Shown: positions 15,726 to 24,260 of the stretch, piece after piece
Layout: every line of letters begins with the position of its first letter
Numbering within the stretch: the stretch's first letter is position 1
Assembly (NCBI GenBank): GCA_025462865.1
Contig: JAOAPI010000171.1
Location: forward strand, 62,001 to 126,000
Length of the DNA: 64,000 bases
DNA from: Candidatus Sulfotelmatobacter sp.
GTDB lineage: Bacteria > Acidobacteriota > Terriglobia > Terriglobales > Acidobacteriaceae
Direction of reading: 5' to 3'
The notes under the pieces: model-generated
Seen by the model: the letters and a program-made list of their open reading frames with translations, nothing else
The model's database searches: none
What the model was told of the DNA's origin: nothing
Made by a program: the position numbers and the translations under genes

Positions 15726-17177
15726 ATGAGCGGTCTGCTGCACGATCTGTGGAGAAGTAGAAAACTGTCTCAGCGCTTGTACGCGCTTTTCGTATGTGTG
15801 ATTCTTGGCATGATAGCGGCTTGCGGAGGTGGGGGAGGCAGCCAGGCTTCTCCGATCTCATCATCAATCGTCTCGGTGTCGGCGGCGTGCGTACCTTCTT
15901 CCGTTGCCACGAATGCAACGTCGCAGTGCAGCGCTTCGGTTGGCGGTACCGGAAACTTCAGTTCTGCGGTGAAGTGGTCCGCCAGCGGGGGCGCCATCGG
16001 CACAAGTGGACTTTTCACGGCGCCCGCTGCCGCGGGAACGGTGACTGTCACGGCGACCAGCACGCAGGACACGACAAAATCCGGAATGGCGCCAGTGACT
16101 GTGCAGTCGGCTTCGACGACTATTACTTCCGTTGCCGCATCCTGCAGTCCCTCAACCATAGGCACGGGCGCAACGTCGCAGTGCGGCGCTACGGTTCAAG
16201 GAACAGGAAGTTATAGTTCCGCCGTGACGTGGTCTGCCGGCGAAGGAACCGTAAACCCCAGCGGGCTTTTCACTGCGCCGGCAACTGCGGGCAGCGTGAC
16301 CGTGACCGCTACCAGCGCGCAGGACACGTCACAGTCAGGTGCGGCGACCGTGACTGTGCAGTTACAAACACCGCGAAGCAAACATGTGGTCATGGTGATG
16401 GAAGAAAACCAGAGCTATGCCACCGTGGTGGGCAATACCAGCGGTTGGCCGAATCTGAATCACCTGATCGGCAATGGAGCTCTTGCGACCAACTATTACG
16501 CTGATTCCCATCCCTCGATCGGCAACTATTTCATGCTGACGACCGGACAGTTGCTGACCACGGATGACAATTCCACCACGGTGTGGAATGTGGATAATCT
16601 GGCACGGAGAATGCTGGCCTCTGGGATCTCGTTCAAGATTGCGGAAGGAATTACTCAGGGGTACGTTGGCGGAAATACGGGATTGTATTTGATTCGGCAT
16701 AATCCATTTGCCATGCTGTCCGATATTGCCGGCAATCCGCTGGTGGCGAATGCCACCATCTGGCCGTTTACACAGTTCGCATCAGACCTGGCGAGTAATT
16801 CGTTGCCCGAATTTTCGTTCGTCGTTCCCAATATCGATGATGATGCGCACGATGGAACGCCGCAGCAGGCCGACGCCTGGCTGGAGACGAACGTGATCGT
16901 CCCTTTGTCGAACTCCTCCGCATTCGGTTCCGGAGGGGATGGCATTCTCGTCGTGGACTTCGATGAAGCGGCGGATTCTGATACGACGAACGGCGGCGGC
17001 CATGTGTCCCCCGTTTTATGGGGGCCGAACGTAAACCAGGGCTTCGCGCAAACATCCGCTACCCTCTATCAGCATCAAAGCATGCTGCGCACGGTGATGG
17101 ACGCACTCCAATTATCGAATCCCCCGGGAGCGGCGGCCAGCGCACCGGCAATGTCAGAATTTTTCGTGCAGAAGTAA
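15726..17177 (+). CDS. Ig-like-domain phosphoesterase lipoprotein (acid phosphatase/phospholipase C-like)
   Basis: ATG 15726 is chosen because GAGGAAG sits 5 bp upstream; the frame is open back to 15552 but runs through a REP. The 483 residues begin with a lipoprotein signal ending GMIAAC33, then a Gly run and two bacterial Ig-like repeats of about 82 residues (WSAxxGxIxxSGLFTAPAxAG). The catalytic domain of the phosphoesterase family (PF04185-like) spans about 216-483: HVVMVMEENQSY, ADSHPSIGNYFMLTTGQ, FVVPNIDDDAHDG and ILVVDFDEAADSD. Probably anchored facing the periplasm or cell surface. Flanked by RAYT direct repeats. Confidence 0.85.
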   Translation: MSGLLHDLWRSRKLSQRLYALFVCVILGMIAACGGGGGSQASPISSSIVSVSAACVPSSVATNATSQCSASVGGTGNFSSAVKWSASGGAIGTSGLFTAPAAAGTVTVTATSTQDTTKSGMAPVTVQSASTTITSVAASCSPSTIGTGATSQCGATVQGTGSYSSAVTWSAGEGTVNPSGLFTAPATAGSVTVTATSAQDTSQSGAATVTVQLQTPRSKHVVMVMEENQSYATVVGNTSGWPNLNHLIGNGALATNYYADSHPSIGNYFMLTTGQLLTTDDNSTTVWNVDNLARRMLASGISFKIAEGITQGYVGGNTGLYLIRHNPFAMLSDIAGNPLVANATIWPFTQFASDLASNSLPEFSFVVPNIDDDAHDGTPQQADAWLETNVIVPLSNSSAFGSGGDGILVVDFDEAADSDTTNGGGHVSPVLWGPNVNQGFAQTSATLYQHQSMLRTVMDALQLSNPPGAAASAPAMSEFFVQK

Positions 17178-17200
17178 TTGTTTCGGACTCGGAGAAGATC

Positions 17201-17293
17201 GGGCGGGTGGCCCACATCTCCACTCCTCGCGATCTATCCCCTAAATAGGGTGGGTGCCCCATTTCTCGCGTTCTTTGCGAGAAGTGGGGCTTT
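17201..17293. repeat. REP-containing element, copy C
   Basis: A 30-bp segment (17201-17230, beginning gggcgggtggcccacatctc) followed by a variable stretch and the palindrome CCCCATTTCTCGC (17257-17269)-gttcttt-GCGAGAAGTGGGG (17277-17289). The same composite element recurs at 21443-21534. Confidence 0.85.
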
Positions 17294-17314
17294 TCGCCGA
17301 CACTCTACCAACCC

Positions 17315-17716
17315 TCAGCCAACGCTCCGCCGAATTTTCTCCTCCCACCAAGTCCAGTCGTTGATCCGAACCAATCCAGCCTCTCCGCAAGCGTAAGAGC
17401 GATAGCTACTCCACCGCCAATCCTCCGGAATCGCCACCAGTCCCCGCACCACCGGATTGCGATGCATGTACTTCAGCTTCTCAACCTCTTTCTGCTGGCC
17501 CCACAGATTGAAATCGTAGAAACGACTCTGCCAGAACCGGCCAGAGAATTCGCCGCTAATGGCCAGCCGCCGGGAGACGCTCAACTCACGGCCTGAATTA
17601 CCCCTGAGGGATTGCCAATCAAGGGTTCGGAGATCAGAGATGTACGTGTTCCGGCATGGCCAGGTATCCGATCACGGCAAACCGATAGCGAACGCGCATC
17701 AACTCGAGGACAGCAA
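17315..17716 (-). pseudogene. RAYT (REP-associated tyrosine transposase) pseudogene, copy 2
   Basis: Reading the minus strand from about 17716 in three frames gives a decayed RAYT: LELMRVRYRFAVIGYLAMPEHVHL (with the MPEHVHL hallmark of the Y1/HUH-like active site), then after a 1-bp loss LISEPLIGNPSGVIQAV, then after another 1-bp loss LSVSRRLAISGEFSGRFWQSRFYDF through to the end at 17315. The N-terminal 35-45 residues, including the first conserved segment, are absent. It abuts the 3' end of the SBBP gene. Frameshifts were inferred by reading, not by alignment. Confidence 0.82.
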
Positions 17717-17720
17717 GTAA

Positions 17721-20700
17721 CTACTGAACTTTCAACGTTAGATTTATATTCTGCGCCATACCTCCGCTTGTCGCAGCCAATTGCAACGTATACGTTCCAG
17801 TACTCACCGTGTGAGAGCTTGGGCCAGGAGCGCCCCCAGAACTTCCGCCACAACTAACGGCAATTCCTGCAAGGAAGATCAGTGGCACGATTCGGGCGAC
17901 CGGACAGATGGCACGCAGCTTACGCTGCAAGGTTTCTTTACGGAAACCGAGCGGAGCAAACGCAACTGCTAGCAGAAAACCGCCGGCCAGGACGTCCCAA
18001 TTTCCTTTTGCAGCAGCCAATGCTAGCTGACTCGTGCTGATACTCACTGTTAAAGCCGCTTGCTGGTTGTTTGCGAGAGCGATAGAACTTGGGTTCACGG
18101 TGCAAGTTGCATACTGGGGCGCTCCCGAACAGCTCAGCGCAACGTTGCCAAAATACCCACCCGAGATCAGATTTAGGTTGTAGATGGCGCTCTGCCCGGC
18201 GCTGACCGTCTGCGACGGAGGAACGTTTCCCGGACTCGTAAGAGCAAAGCCAGGATTGCCGGCACCCTGTAGCACGATCACTTGTGAGGGCCCAAAGCTA
18301 TTGGTCGCTACCGTCATTTGTTGAACTTGTTGAACTACAGTACTGGGCGTGAATACGACGTTTATCTGACAGGAATTTCCCGGTGGGACTGGGGCCGTAC
18401 AAGTATTGGTTTGAGAAAAATCGGTTCCGGCCAGAGATATCTTGCCCACCTGCAGGTTCGCATTTCCCAAGTCCGATACAGTGACAGTTTCTGGAAGTGA
18501 AGAAACGCCGAACGCCTGATTTCCGAAATTGACCAACACTGGAGAATAGGAGGCGGCAGGAGCCGGAATGTTTGTGTCGATCCTCGCAACCGTGGTATGA
18601 GTGTTGTTAAGAGAGGTGCCCGCCGGCAAAGCGGGCTCGAAACTGCCGGCCGTCGTCGGGAAATCGGCGTCATCGGTGCTCCCTGCCGCAAAAGCTGTAC
18701 CGTTAGCTCCTGGCCAAAGGAACAACTGATAAGTATGGTAAATGCCCGACGTCCCAGTTAGAAATGTTGAAAAAAGAAGGCTGGATAAATCAGCTTTTAA
18801 TTGGGTGACGAATCCTCCTCCTTGCGCCTCTGGAAATAGCGCCATGGCCGGGACCTTCAGTGGAAAATCGGAGGAACCAGTCACCCCCGAGACCCACGGA
18901 CTTTCACTATCATCCACGGCAATGGCCATTATGTTGGTGCCAAAATTTGAGGTTGCAGGAGTTCCCGCAAGGAATGTTGCATTGGTGTAGGCGCTCGCTG
19001 CCGAATTTACGTCGGCAACATAACCGGCATTGCAGGTGCAAAACTGGCCGGGCGGAATAGTCGTCTGAAAAGCCCCCGGAGTCACCGCGAAAGACGTCGA
19101 ACTCGTCGAGCCAGCGATATAAGTACCTGAAGTGTGGGGCGCAAGGGTCCGGACGAAGTCCGTGTTGGGAATGTAGGTCCCGAAAACAATGCTCGAAGCG
19201 GTGGCATTGATCTTCAGCAAGAAGCCGACGTAGCTCGACGGATTGTTTAGATCACCTGCAAAGGCTGGTGAAATGGTGCCCGCAGTAGTCGGCAGACCCG
19301 GTCCAGCCTTTCCACCTATGTATGCAGCTCCGGAGCTGTCGATGCCAACTGCGTACGGAGGGAAATCGTTTTTATCAAAGGCGTAATTTGTGTAGGGAAG
19401 GGTTCCTGGGATGATGGTGGAATAGGAAAGATTTCCTGTTGGATCCAACTTGGTGACAAATAAGTTTGTGAAGGGATACGACACGATGCTGGTTCCGATA
19501 GTGCCAGGTGTAATGGGGAACGCGGCGTCGTATGTTTGCCCTGTAAGGAACGCATCACCCGCACTATCGACTGTGAATGCCATCGGCGACGTGGGGTACG
19601 TGCCAAACAGACCCGTTTGACCAAGCAGGCTGGAATAGTTAAGTTGCGTTCCATCGGCGGAGAGTGACAAAACAAAAGCATAGGTCGTTGTGAAGCCAGA
19701 AAACGTAGTGTAGGAATTCACCAGCGGAAAATCCGAAGAGCCCGTGGTCCCACCAACCAGGGCGTTTCCGTTGCTGTCAATGCCGATCCCATAGCTCTGG
19801 TCCCCGCCCGAACCACCCATATATGTCGAATAAACAAGAGTGGAGCCGGTTGGGTCCAGTTTGGTGATGAACAGGTTCCCTTTGTGCGTGCACGTGGTGC
19901 ACACATAGCCTCCCTTCGTGGGGAAGTCGGTTGACCCAGTGGTTCCGGTCACATACAGGTAACCGGCAGAATCAACCGCAACGCCAGCCACCGTGTCTCT
20001 ATTGCTCCCGGCCAGCCAGGTCGAGTACGTGACCGCCGGATCGATAATGAGAGGAAGTCGATGATCATAGGAGTTCGTAAGAAACGAGACACGAGAACCT
20101 CGAAGGGAATATTTCGTTTCGACTGACCTCTTGCCGGCGGGAGTGACCTGATATGCCACCGGTTTCCTCACGCGCAATTCTGATTTTCCCACTTGTGCCA
20201 GCAAATCTCCCGATGCATTTATCGAAAGATTCCGGGCGCCATCAACTTGTAGAACGATGCTCCTGGGATCAACGCCGGGGGCAAGAGCGAAATCGTGCTC
20301 AAGCTCCCTGCCGTTCCCATAGAACACAAGATCGACTCCAGGATAGAGAGCGTTGTATCGAATCTTGCTAAATGTGGGTATTTGAGTTTTCCATCGCGCC
20401 GCATCTCGACCAACGAGGTAATTGATGTGGCCTCTTCGTTGCTCCAAGGGATAGAGTCGAGACTTCCGACTGCGACCCACGAACTCCATACTTAAAAACT
20501 GCTGAGCTTCTCCGGTGGCTGCGGGAAAAAAGAAGCTGACACGGTCGCGCGATAACGCTACGCCCATACCTTCTTCATGCGTCAAGTACTTGTATTCGGC
20601 CTTAGTCTGTCCGAGATTTCGCTCGAACAAAATGGGAAGTCGGCCGAGGAGAACCTTTGCATCATTGTCGAGGGATTGGCGAGAAGGCGCTTCTGCCGCA

Positions 20701-20765
20701 AACGAACATCCAACGAAAAGGTGAGTGAAGACTGCGAGCGCTACTACCCATCTTGCAACAGCCAT
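17721..20765 (-). CDS. Large secreted SBBP beta-propeller protein with choice-of-anchor-D domain
   Basis: ATG 20765 is chosen over 20798 because AGGAG lies 7 bp upstream and a signal peptide follows (VALAVFTHLFVGCSFA). About 1014 residues: an N-terminal domain common in such proteins (LFERNLGQTKAEYKYL, INYLVGRDAARWKTQIPTF, YPGVDLVFYGN), repeated SBBP units (VDSAGYLYVTGTTGSTDFP, ITKLDPTGSTLVYSTYMGG), an ASPM/SPD-2/Hydin-like module (LVNFGNQAFGVSSLPETVTV), an Ig-like stretch, and two hydrophobic C-terminal segments near 900 and 950. Function unknown; likely cell-surface. It follows the 21359 gene by 96 bp. Confidence 0.85.
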   Translation of the reverse strand: MAVARWVVALAVFTHLFVGCSFAAEAPSRQSLDNDAKVLLGRLPILFERNLGQTKAEYKYLTHEEGMGVALSRDRVSFFFPAATGEAQQFLSMEFVGRSRKSRLYPLEQRRGHINYLVGRDAARWKTQIPTFSKIRYNALYPGVDLVFYGNGRELEHDFALAPGVDPRSIVLQVDGARNLSINASGDLLAQVGKSELRVRKPVAYQVTPAGKRSVETKYSLRGSRVSFLTNSYDHRLPLIIDPAVTYSTWLAGSNRDTVAGVAVDSAGYLYVTGTTGSTDFPTKGGYVCTTCTHKGNLFITKLDPTGSTLVYSTYMGGSGGDQSYGIGIDSNGNALVGGTTGSSDFPLVNSYTTFSGFTTTYAFVLSLSADGTQLNYSSLLGQTGLFGTYPTSPMAFTVDSAGDAFLTGQTYDAAFPITPGTIGTSIVSYPFTNLFVTKLDPTGNLSYSTIIPGTLPYTNYAFDKNDFPPYAVGIDSSGAAYIGGKAGPGLPTTAGTISPAFAGDLNNPSSYVGFLLKINATASSIVFGTYIPNTDFVRTLAPHTSGTYIAGSTSSTSFAVTPGAFQTTIPPGQFCTCNAGYVADVNSAASAYTNATFLAGTPATSNFGTNIMAIAVDDSESPWVSGVTGSSDFPLKVPAMALFPEAQGGGFVTQLKADLSSLLFSTFLTGTSGIYHTYQLFLWPGANGTAFAAGSTDDADFPTTAGSFEPALPAGTSLNNTHTTVARIDTNIPAPAASYSPVLVNFGNQAFGVSSLPETVTVSDLGNANLQVGKISLAGTDFSQTNTCTAPVPPGNSCQINVVFTPSTVVQQVQQMTVATNSFGPSQVIVLQGAGNPGFALTSPGNVPPSQTVSAGQSAIYNLNLISGGYFGNVALSCSGAPQYATCTVNPSSIALANNQQAALTVSISTSQLALAAAKGNWDVLAGGFLLAVAFAPLGFRKETLQRKLRAICPVARIVPLIFLAGIAVSCGGSSGGAPGPSSHTVSTGTYTLQLAATSGGMAQNINLTLKVQ

Positions 20766-20861
20766 AGAATTGCTCCTGGAGCATTCAACGAACGGCAAAT
20801 TCCGCCTCTTCTTCTGGAACGCGGCAGTATCGGGCAGAATCTCTCGAACTGCCGATTCATT

Positions 20862-21359
20862 TCAACGCTCGGGAAACGCAACACCGTCCTTGGTGGTACG
20901 AGGATTGTATGACATCCAAATCATCCTGCCAGTTTGGACACCAAGGTCGGCGCGCAAGGCCACTGTGCGGAACCGATAATCACACCGCTTCCATTCCAGA
21001 GCGGGGGCTGATAGTCGTACAAAAATCCTGCTGCCGTATGCAAGGGCTCGACCTCGGTCCAAATTGACCTTCTCGCCCTTTTCGGTCGCCAGGTATCCAT
21101 CGATGTGAATTTGTGCGCCGTCTTGGCGAACCAGTTGGCCACCAATCTGTCCAAACTGCGGACTCGGCATCTCAACCAGAAGTTCGCTCCACTCCGCGGT
21201 CGTCTCGAGGCCGTGGACGAGACGAATTTCCTTCCAGTCGGGGGTCAATGCGACACCCGGAGATAGCAGAACCTCAGATCTATCGGAGCGCATCAACCGG
21301 ACAATCGTACAACCGACTGCGAGAGCGGCGACAAGTACGCCCGCAAGCCTCAGCTTCAT
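20862..21359 (-). CDS. Hypothetical membrane-anchored or lipoprotein-like protein
   Basis: 165 residues. N-terminal MKLRLAGVLVAALAVGCTIVRL is a signal or anchor with a possible lipidation cysteine, though the -3 residue is Ala. The remainder is a soluble beta-rich domain (WSELLVEMPSPQ, INLDRGRALAYGSRIFVRLSAP-like, CDYRFRTVALRAD). It reads like small exported accessory domains but no family was recognised. Same strand and 96 bp upstream of the SBBP protein gene, so the pair may be co-transcribed. Confidence 0.65.
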   Translation of the reverse strand: MKLRLAGVLVAALAVGCTIVRLMRSDRSEVLLSPGVALTPDWKEIRLVHGLETTAEWSELLVEMPSPQFGQIGGQLVRQDGAQIHIDGYLATEKGEKVNLDRGRALAYGSRIFVRLSAPALEWKRCDYRFRTVALRADLGVQTGRMIWMSYNPRTTKDGVAFPER

Positions 21360-21442
21360 CCAGTTCTCCGGTTACCTTGATTTCGCATAGGAGATCGTGT
21401 TCACCACATATCGAAACTTCGAGAGAAGATTTTCGAAATCTT

Positions 21443-21534
21443 GGGCGGGTGGCCCACATCTCCACTCCTCGCCATCGATTCTCTTAAATAGGCTGGGTGC
21501 CCCATTTCTCGCGTTCGTTGCGAGAAGTGGGCGG
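21443..21534. repeat. REP-containing element, copy D
   Basis: Matches the 17201-17293 element: the same 30-bp leader at 21443-21472 and palindrome CCCATTTCTCGC (21501-21512)-gttcgtt-GCGAGAAGTGGG (21520-21531). A separate palindrome, AAGATTT-tcg-AAATCTT, lies just before it at 21426-21442. Confidence 0.85.
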
Positions 21535-21621
21535 CTGGCGTTTTCCTTCCCGCGCATTTGCAGGCTCTACGGCACGGCTGAAGCCGTCCCTTTCAAAGCT
21601 CTGGCTTTGCGGCCCACTGAC

Positions 21622-22002
21622 TCAACCGGCGAGCAGCGCCACTCCTGCCGCTACCAGACCGGCCGCGATCCAGCGGCGGCGGTCCACCCGCTCATGCAAA
21701 AAGATTTTCGCGGCGACGGCGTTTGCGATAAAGGTGAGCGACGCGGCGGCGGGAGCCACCAGGCTTACGTCTCCCCAGGAGAGCGCGAACAGCAGGCTGA
21801 AGAAGGCTGCGGCCATGCTGGCCACCGCGAAGAAAAAGTTCGGATTGCCCAGGGTGCGCCCGATCACGGTCGCGAGCCCGGCACGGCGGCGCAGGTCGCC
21901 AACGTCCCCAACCTGTTTCATGGCGTGCGAGAGAAGCACGTCGCCCACCACCGAGGCGAACACGATGGCGAAGATCGCACTCCAGGTATAGATATGCCTC
22001 AT
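21622..22002 (-). CDS. Half-size DMT/SMR-type membrane protein, second of a pair
   Basis: 126 residues with four predicted membrane helices and the motif GDVLLSHAMKQVG. Helix four ends in an EamA-like IAAGLVAAGVALLAG. It overlaps the upstream paralogue by ATGA and so is translationally coupled. Size and pairing resemble small-multidrug-resistance heterodimers and the ArnE/ArnF flippase pair. Being third in an hpnJ operon suggests transport or flipping of a hopanoid or of its headgroup precursor; this is inference. Confidence 0.8.
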   Translation of the reverse strand: MRHIYTWSAIFAIVFASVVGDVLLSHAMKQVGDVGDLRRRAGLATVIGRTLGNPNFFFAVASMAAAFFSLLFALSWGDVSLVAPAAASLTFIANAVAAKIFLHERVDRRRWIAAGLVAAGVALLAG

Positions 22003-22460
22003 GACTCAACTCCGCTGGCAACGGCGGCGGCATGGTTCTTCTCGGCGTTCTTTTCTGTAAGCTTCGCAGCCTCTCCAAGTGGATGCTCGGTAAGCGGAGG
22101 CCCGCCCGCCACAAATCCCACGCCGGCGGTAATCAATGCAATCCCAATCCACCGCAGCGGGCTGATGTGCTCATGCAGCACGAACCTCGCCACCAATGCG
22201 AGCAGCACATAACCCAGCGCAGTGGCCGGCATCACATAAGTAAGATCGGCCCAGGAGAGTGCATTGGTATAGGTGGCGAAAAAGCCGAGCAAAAAAAGAA
22301 TGCCGATCGCGACCCAGGGATTCGCCACCGCCGAAAACACACTCTGCAAATGATGGATGGAAATGCTGCCGACCTGCTTCATCCCATGCGAGAGCATGGA
22401 GTCCCCAGCCACGGCAAACACCGTGACCCCGGCCAGTACAAGATACTTGCGAAAGTTCAC
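21999..22460 (-). CDS. Half-size DMT/SMR-type membrane protein, first of a pair
   Basis: 153 residues from a GTG start, four predicted helices, with GDSMLSHGMKQVG matching the GD-LSHAMKQVG of its partner. The LSWADLTYVMPATALGYVL and LRWIGIALITAGVGFVAGG segments are EamA-like. A polar tail of about 30 residues follows the last helix and is absent in the partner. It lies 120 bp downstream of hpnJ, separated by an inverted repeat. See partner for the proposed role. Confidence 0.8.
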   Translation of the reverse strand: MNFRKYLVLAGVTVFAVAGDSMLSHGMKQVGSISIHHLQSVFSAVANPWVAIGILFLLGFFATYTNALSWADLTYVMPATALGYVLLALVARFVLHEHISPLRWIGIALITAGVGFVAGGPPLTEHPLGEAAKLTEKNAEKNHAAAVASGVES

Positions 22461-22493
22461 GGGAAATCTACAGGTTGCTTCTCAACTTTTTCA

Positions 22494-22568
22494 TCACCGA
22501 GTCACAGAGAAAAAACAAAGAAAGAAAAGAATTGAGGGTTTCTCTGTGACTCTGTGTCTCTGTGGTGA
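22494..22568. repeat. Large inverted repeat (cacagag type)
   Basis: TCACCGAGTCACAGAGAAA at 22494-22512 pairs with TTTCTCTGTGACTCTGTG (from 22540) and the following tctctgtggtga. An A-rich loop of about 27 bp separates the arms. It sits between the hpnJ stop and the first DMT gene and would form a long hairpin in the transcript. It looks like a dispersed element. Confidence 0.75.
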
Positions 22569-22580
22569 ATAGTTTCCTGG

Positions 22581-24044
22581 CTACGCCTTGGCCAGCTCCG
22601 CTGCCTCATCGCTATGCTGCTTAACCAGCTTATTGCGTTGCGAGCGCAACTTCAGGAAAGTCTTCGCTTCCTTGTACAGCCGCTTGCGATCGTTGCTGTT
22701 GAATGCAGCCTTCTTCAAGATACGGAACGCAGCCTTGGGACGGAAGTAATATTCGTCGTAGAAACGGTGTACCGCGGAAAGAATGTCGTCCGCCGGCAAT
22801 CCGGGATATTGAATGTGCGCCAGTTGGTGGCCGCCTTCATCCACCATCTTGTTGTCGCCGACCATGAATCCGTTCTTCACCGCATAGTCGTAAAGCTCTG
22901 TGCCCGGATATGCGTGCGCCACGGAGACTTGAATCGTCTCCACATCCAATTCCTTCGCAAACTTGATGGTGTTGTTGATGGTCTCGTGCGTCTCGCCCGG
23001 CAGGCCGAGGATGAAGTCGCCATGAACCACCAGGCCAAGCTTATGACAGTCCTTGGTGAACTGCCGCGCGCGCTCAACCGTCGCGCCCTTTTTAATGTTT
23101 TTCAAAATCTGCTGATCACCGCTCTCATATCCGACGATGAGCAAACGGCAGCCAGACTCTTTCATTGCCTTCAACGTTTCAAAATCGGTGGTAACGCGCG
23201 AGGTGCAAGACCACGTCAGCCCAAGAGGTTTCAGTTTGCCGCAGAGCTCAACAGTCCGCGCCTTCTGAATGTTGAAAGTGTCGTCGTCAAAAAAGAATTC
23301 CTTCACTTCTGGCCAATATTGTTTGACCTTCGCCATTTCGGCAGCCACGTCATCCGTCGACCGCTTGCGCCACGGGTGGCCGCTCAATGTCTGCGGCCAC
23401 AGGCAGAACGTGCACTGCGCCGGACATCCTCGCGTTGTGTACAACGAAACGTATGGGTTCAGTAAAAACGGAACGTTGTACCGCGTGACGTCGAGGTCAC
23501 GCTTGTAAACGTCGGTGACATGAGGAAGCGCGTCGAGATCCTGAATCTGAGGCGCATCCGGATTGTGCACCACGTTGCCGTCTTTGAGGAAAGACACGCC
23601 GGGAATTTCCTCCAGCGGCTTGCCCTTGGCGTAATCGACTACCGCATAATCGAATTCTTTTCGCGCAACAAAATCAATCGCGGGACAATCGCGCAAAGAT
23701 TTTTCCGGCAGCACGCTCACGTGCGGTCCCACGAAAGCAATCTTGATCTTGGGATTCGCGGCCTTGATGACGCGCGCCAGCCCGATGTCCCCAGGAAATC
23801 CCGGAGTGCTGGTGAACAAAACCAAGAACTCGTATCCCTTCGCAATCTCAACGGTCTCTTCCGCGGTAATATGATGCGGCGGCGCATCCAGCAATCGCGC
23901 TCCCTCCAGCATCCCCGTCGGATAAGCCAACCACACCGGATACCAGTAACTTTCGATCTCGCGGGTGGCGGGCCAACGAGAACCGGCGCCGCCGTCGAAG
24001 TTCTCGAAGGAAGGAGGATTCAGAAAAAGTGTTTTTAGAGGCAT
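22581..24044 (-). CDS. hpnJ: Hopanoid-associated radical SAM protein HpnJ
   Basis: 487 residues. The N-terminal half is a B12-binding-like domain (LFLNPPSFENFDGG, FVGPHVSVLPEKSL). The radical SAM cluster motif is C207-xxx-C211-xx-C214 (RGCPAQCTFCLWPQTLSGH), followed by EFFFDDDTFN, VGYESGDQQILKNIKKG and GDFILGLPGET. HpnJ in studied bacteria is needed for the cyclitol-ether headgroup of bacteriohopanetetrol. HpnI and HpnK, which act before it, are not in the window. It probably leads an operon with the two DMT proteins. Confidence 0.9.
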   Translation of the reverse strand: MPLKTLFLNPPSFENFDGGAGSRWPATREIESYWYPVWLAYPTGMLEGARLLDAPPHHITAEETVEIAKGYEFLVLFTSTPGFPGDIGLARVIKAANPKIKIAFVGPHVSVLPEKSLRDCPAIDFVARKEFDYAVVDYAKGKPLEEIPGVSFLKDGNVVHNPDAPQIQDLDALPHVTDVYKRDLDVTRYNVPFLLNPYVSLYTTRGCPAQCTFCLWPQTLSGHPWRKRSTDDVAAEMAKVKQYWPEVKEFFFDDDTFNIQKARTVELCGKLKPLGLTWSCTSRVTTDFETLKAMKESGCRLLIVGYESGDQQILKNIKKGATVERARQFTKDCHKLGLVVHGDFILGLPGETHETINNTIKFAKELDVETIQVSVAHAYPGTELYDYAVKNGFMVGDNKMVDEGGHQLAHIQYPGLPADDILSAVHRFYDEYYFRPKAAFRILKKAAFNSNDRKRLYKEAKTFLKLRSQRNKLVKQHSDEAAELAKA

Positions 24045-24260
24045 AGTGGGTGAGTCTTTATTTTACCATCCGAGAGGAGATGATGCGGGCGAAAATCCAG
24101 TATTCATGCAGGTTCGTCCCACAGATCAATGTACTTTAGTGTTTCCAACATATGGATTGGCTTGAGTTTAGTTTACTAAGTGCCAGACCAGGTTCGAACT
24201 GTTTAGCGTTGAACGGACGATTTGATGCAGCGGGCGGGGAAAATCAGTATTCGCTCGATT

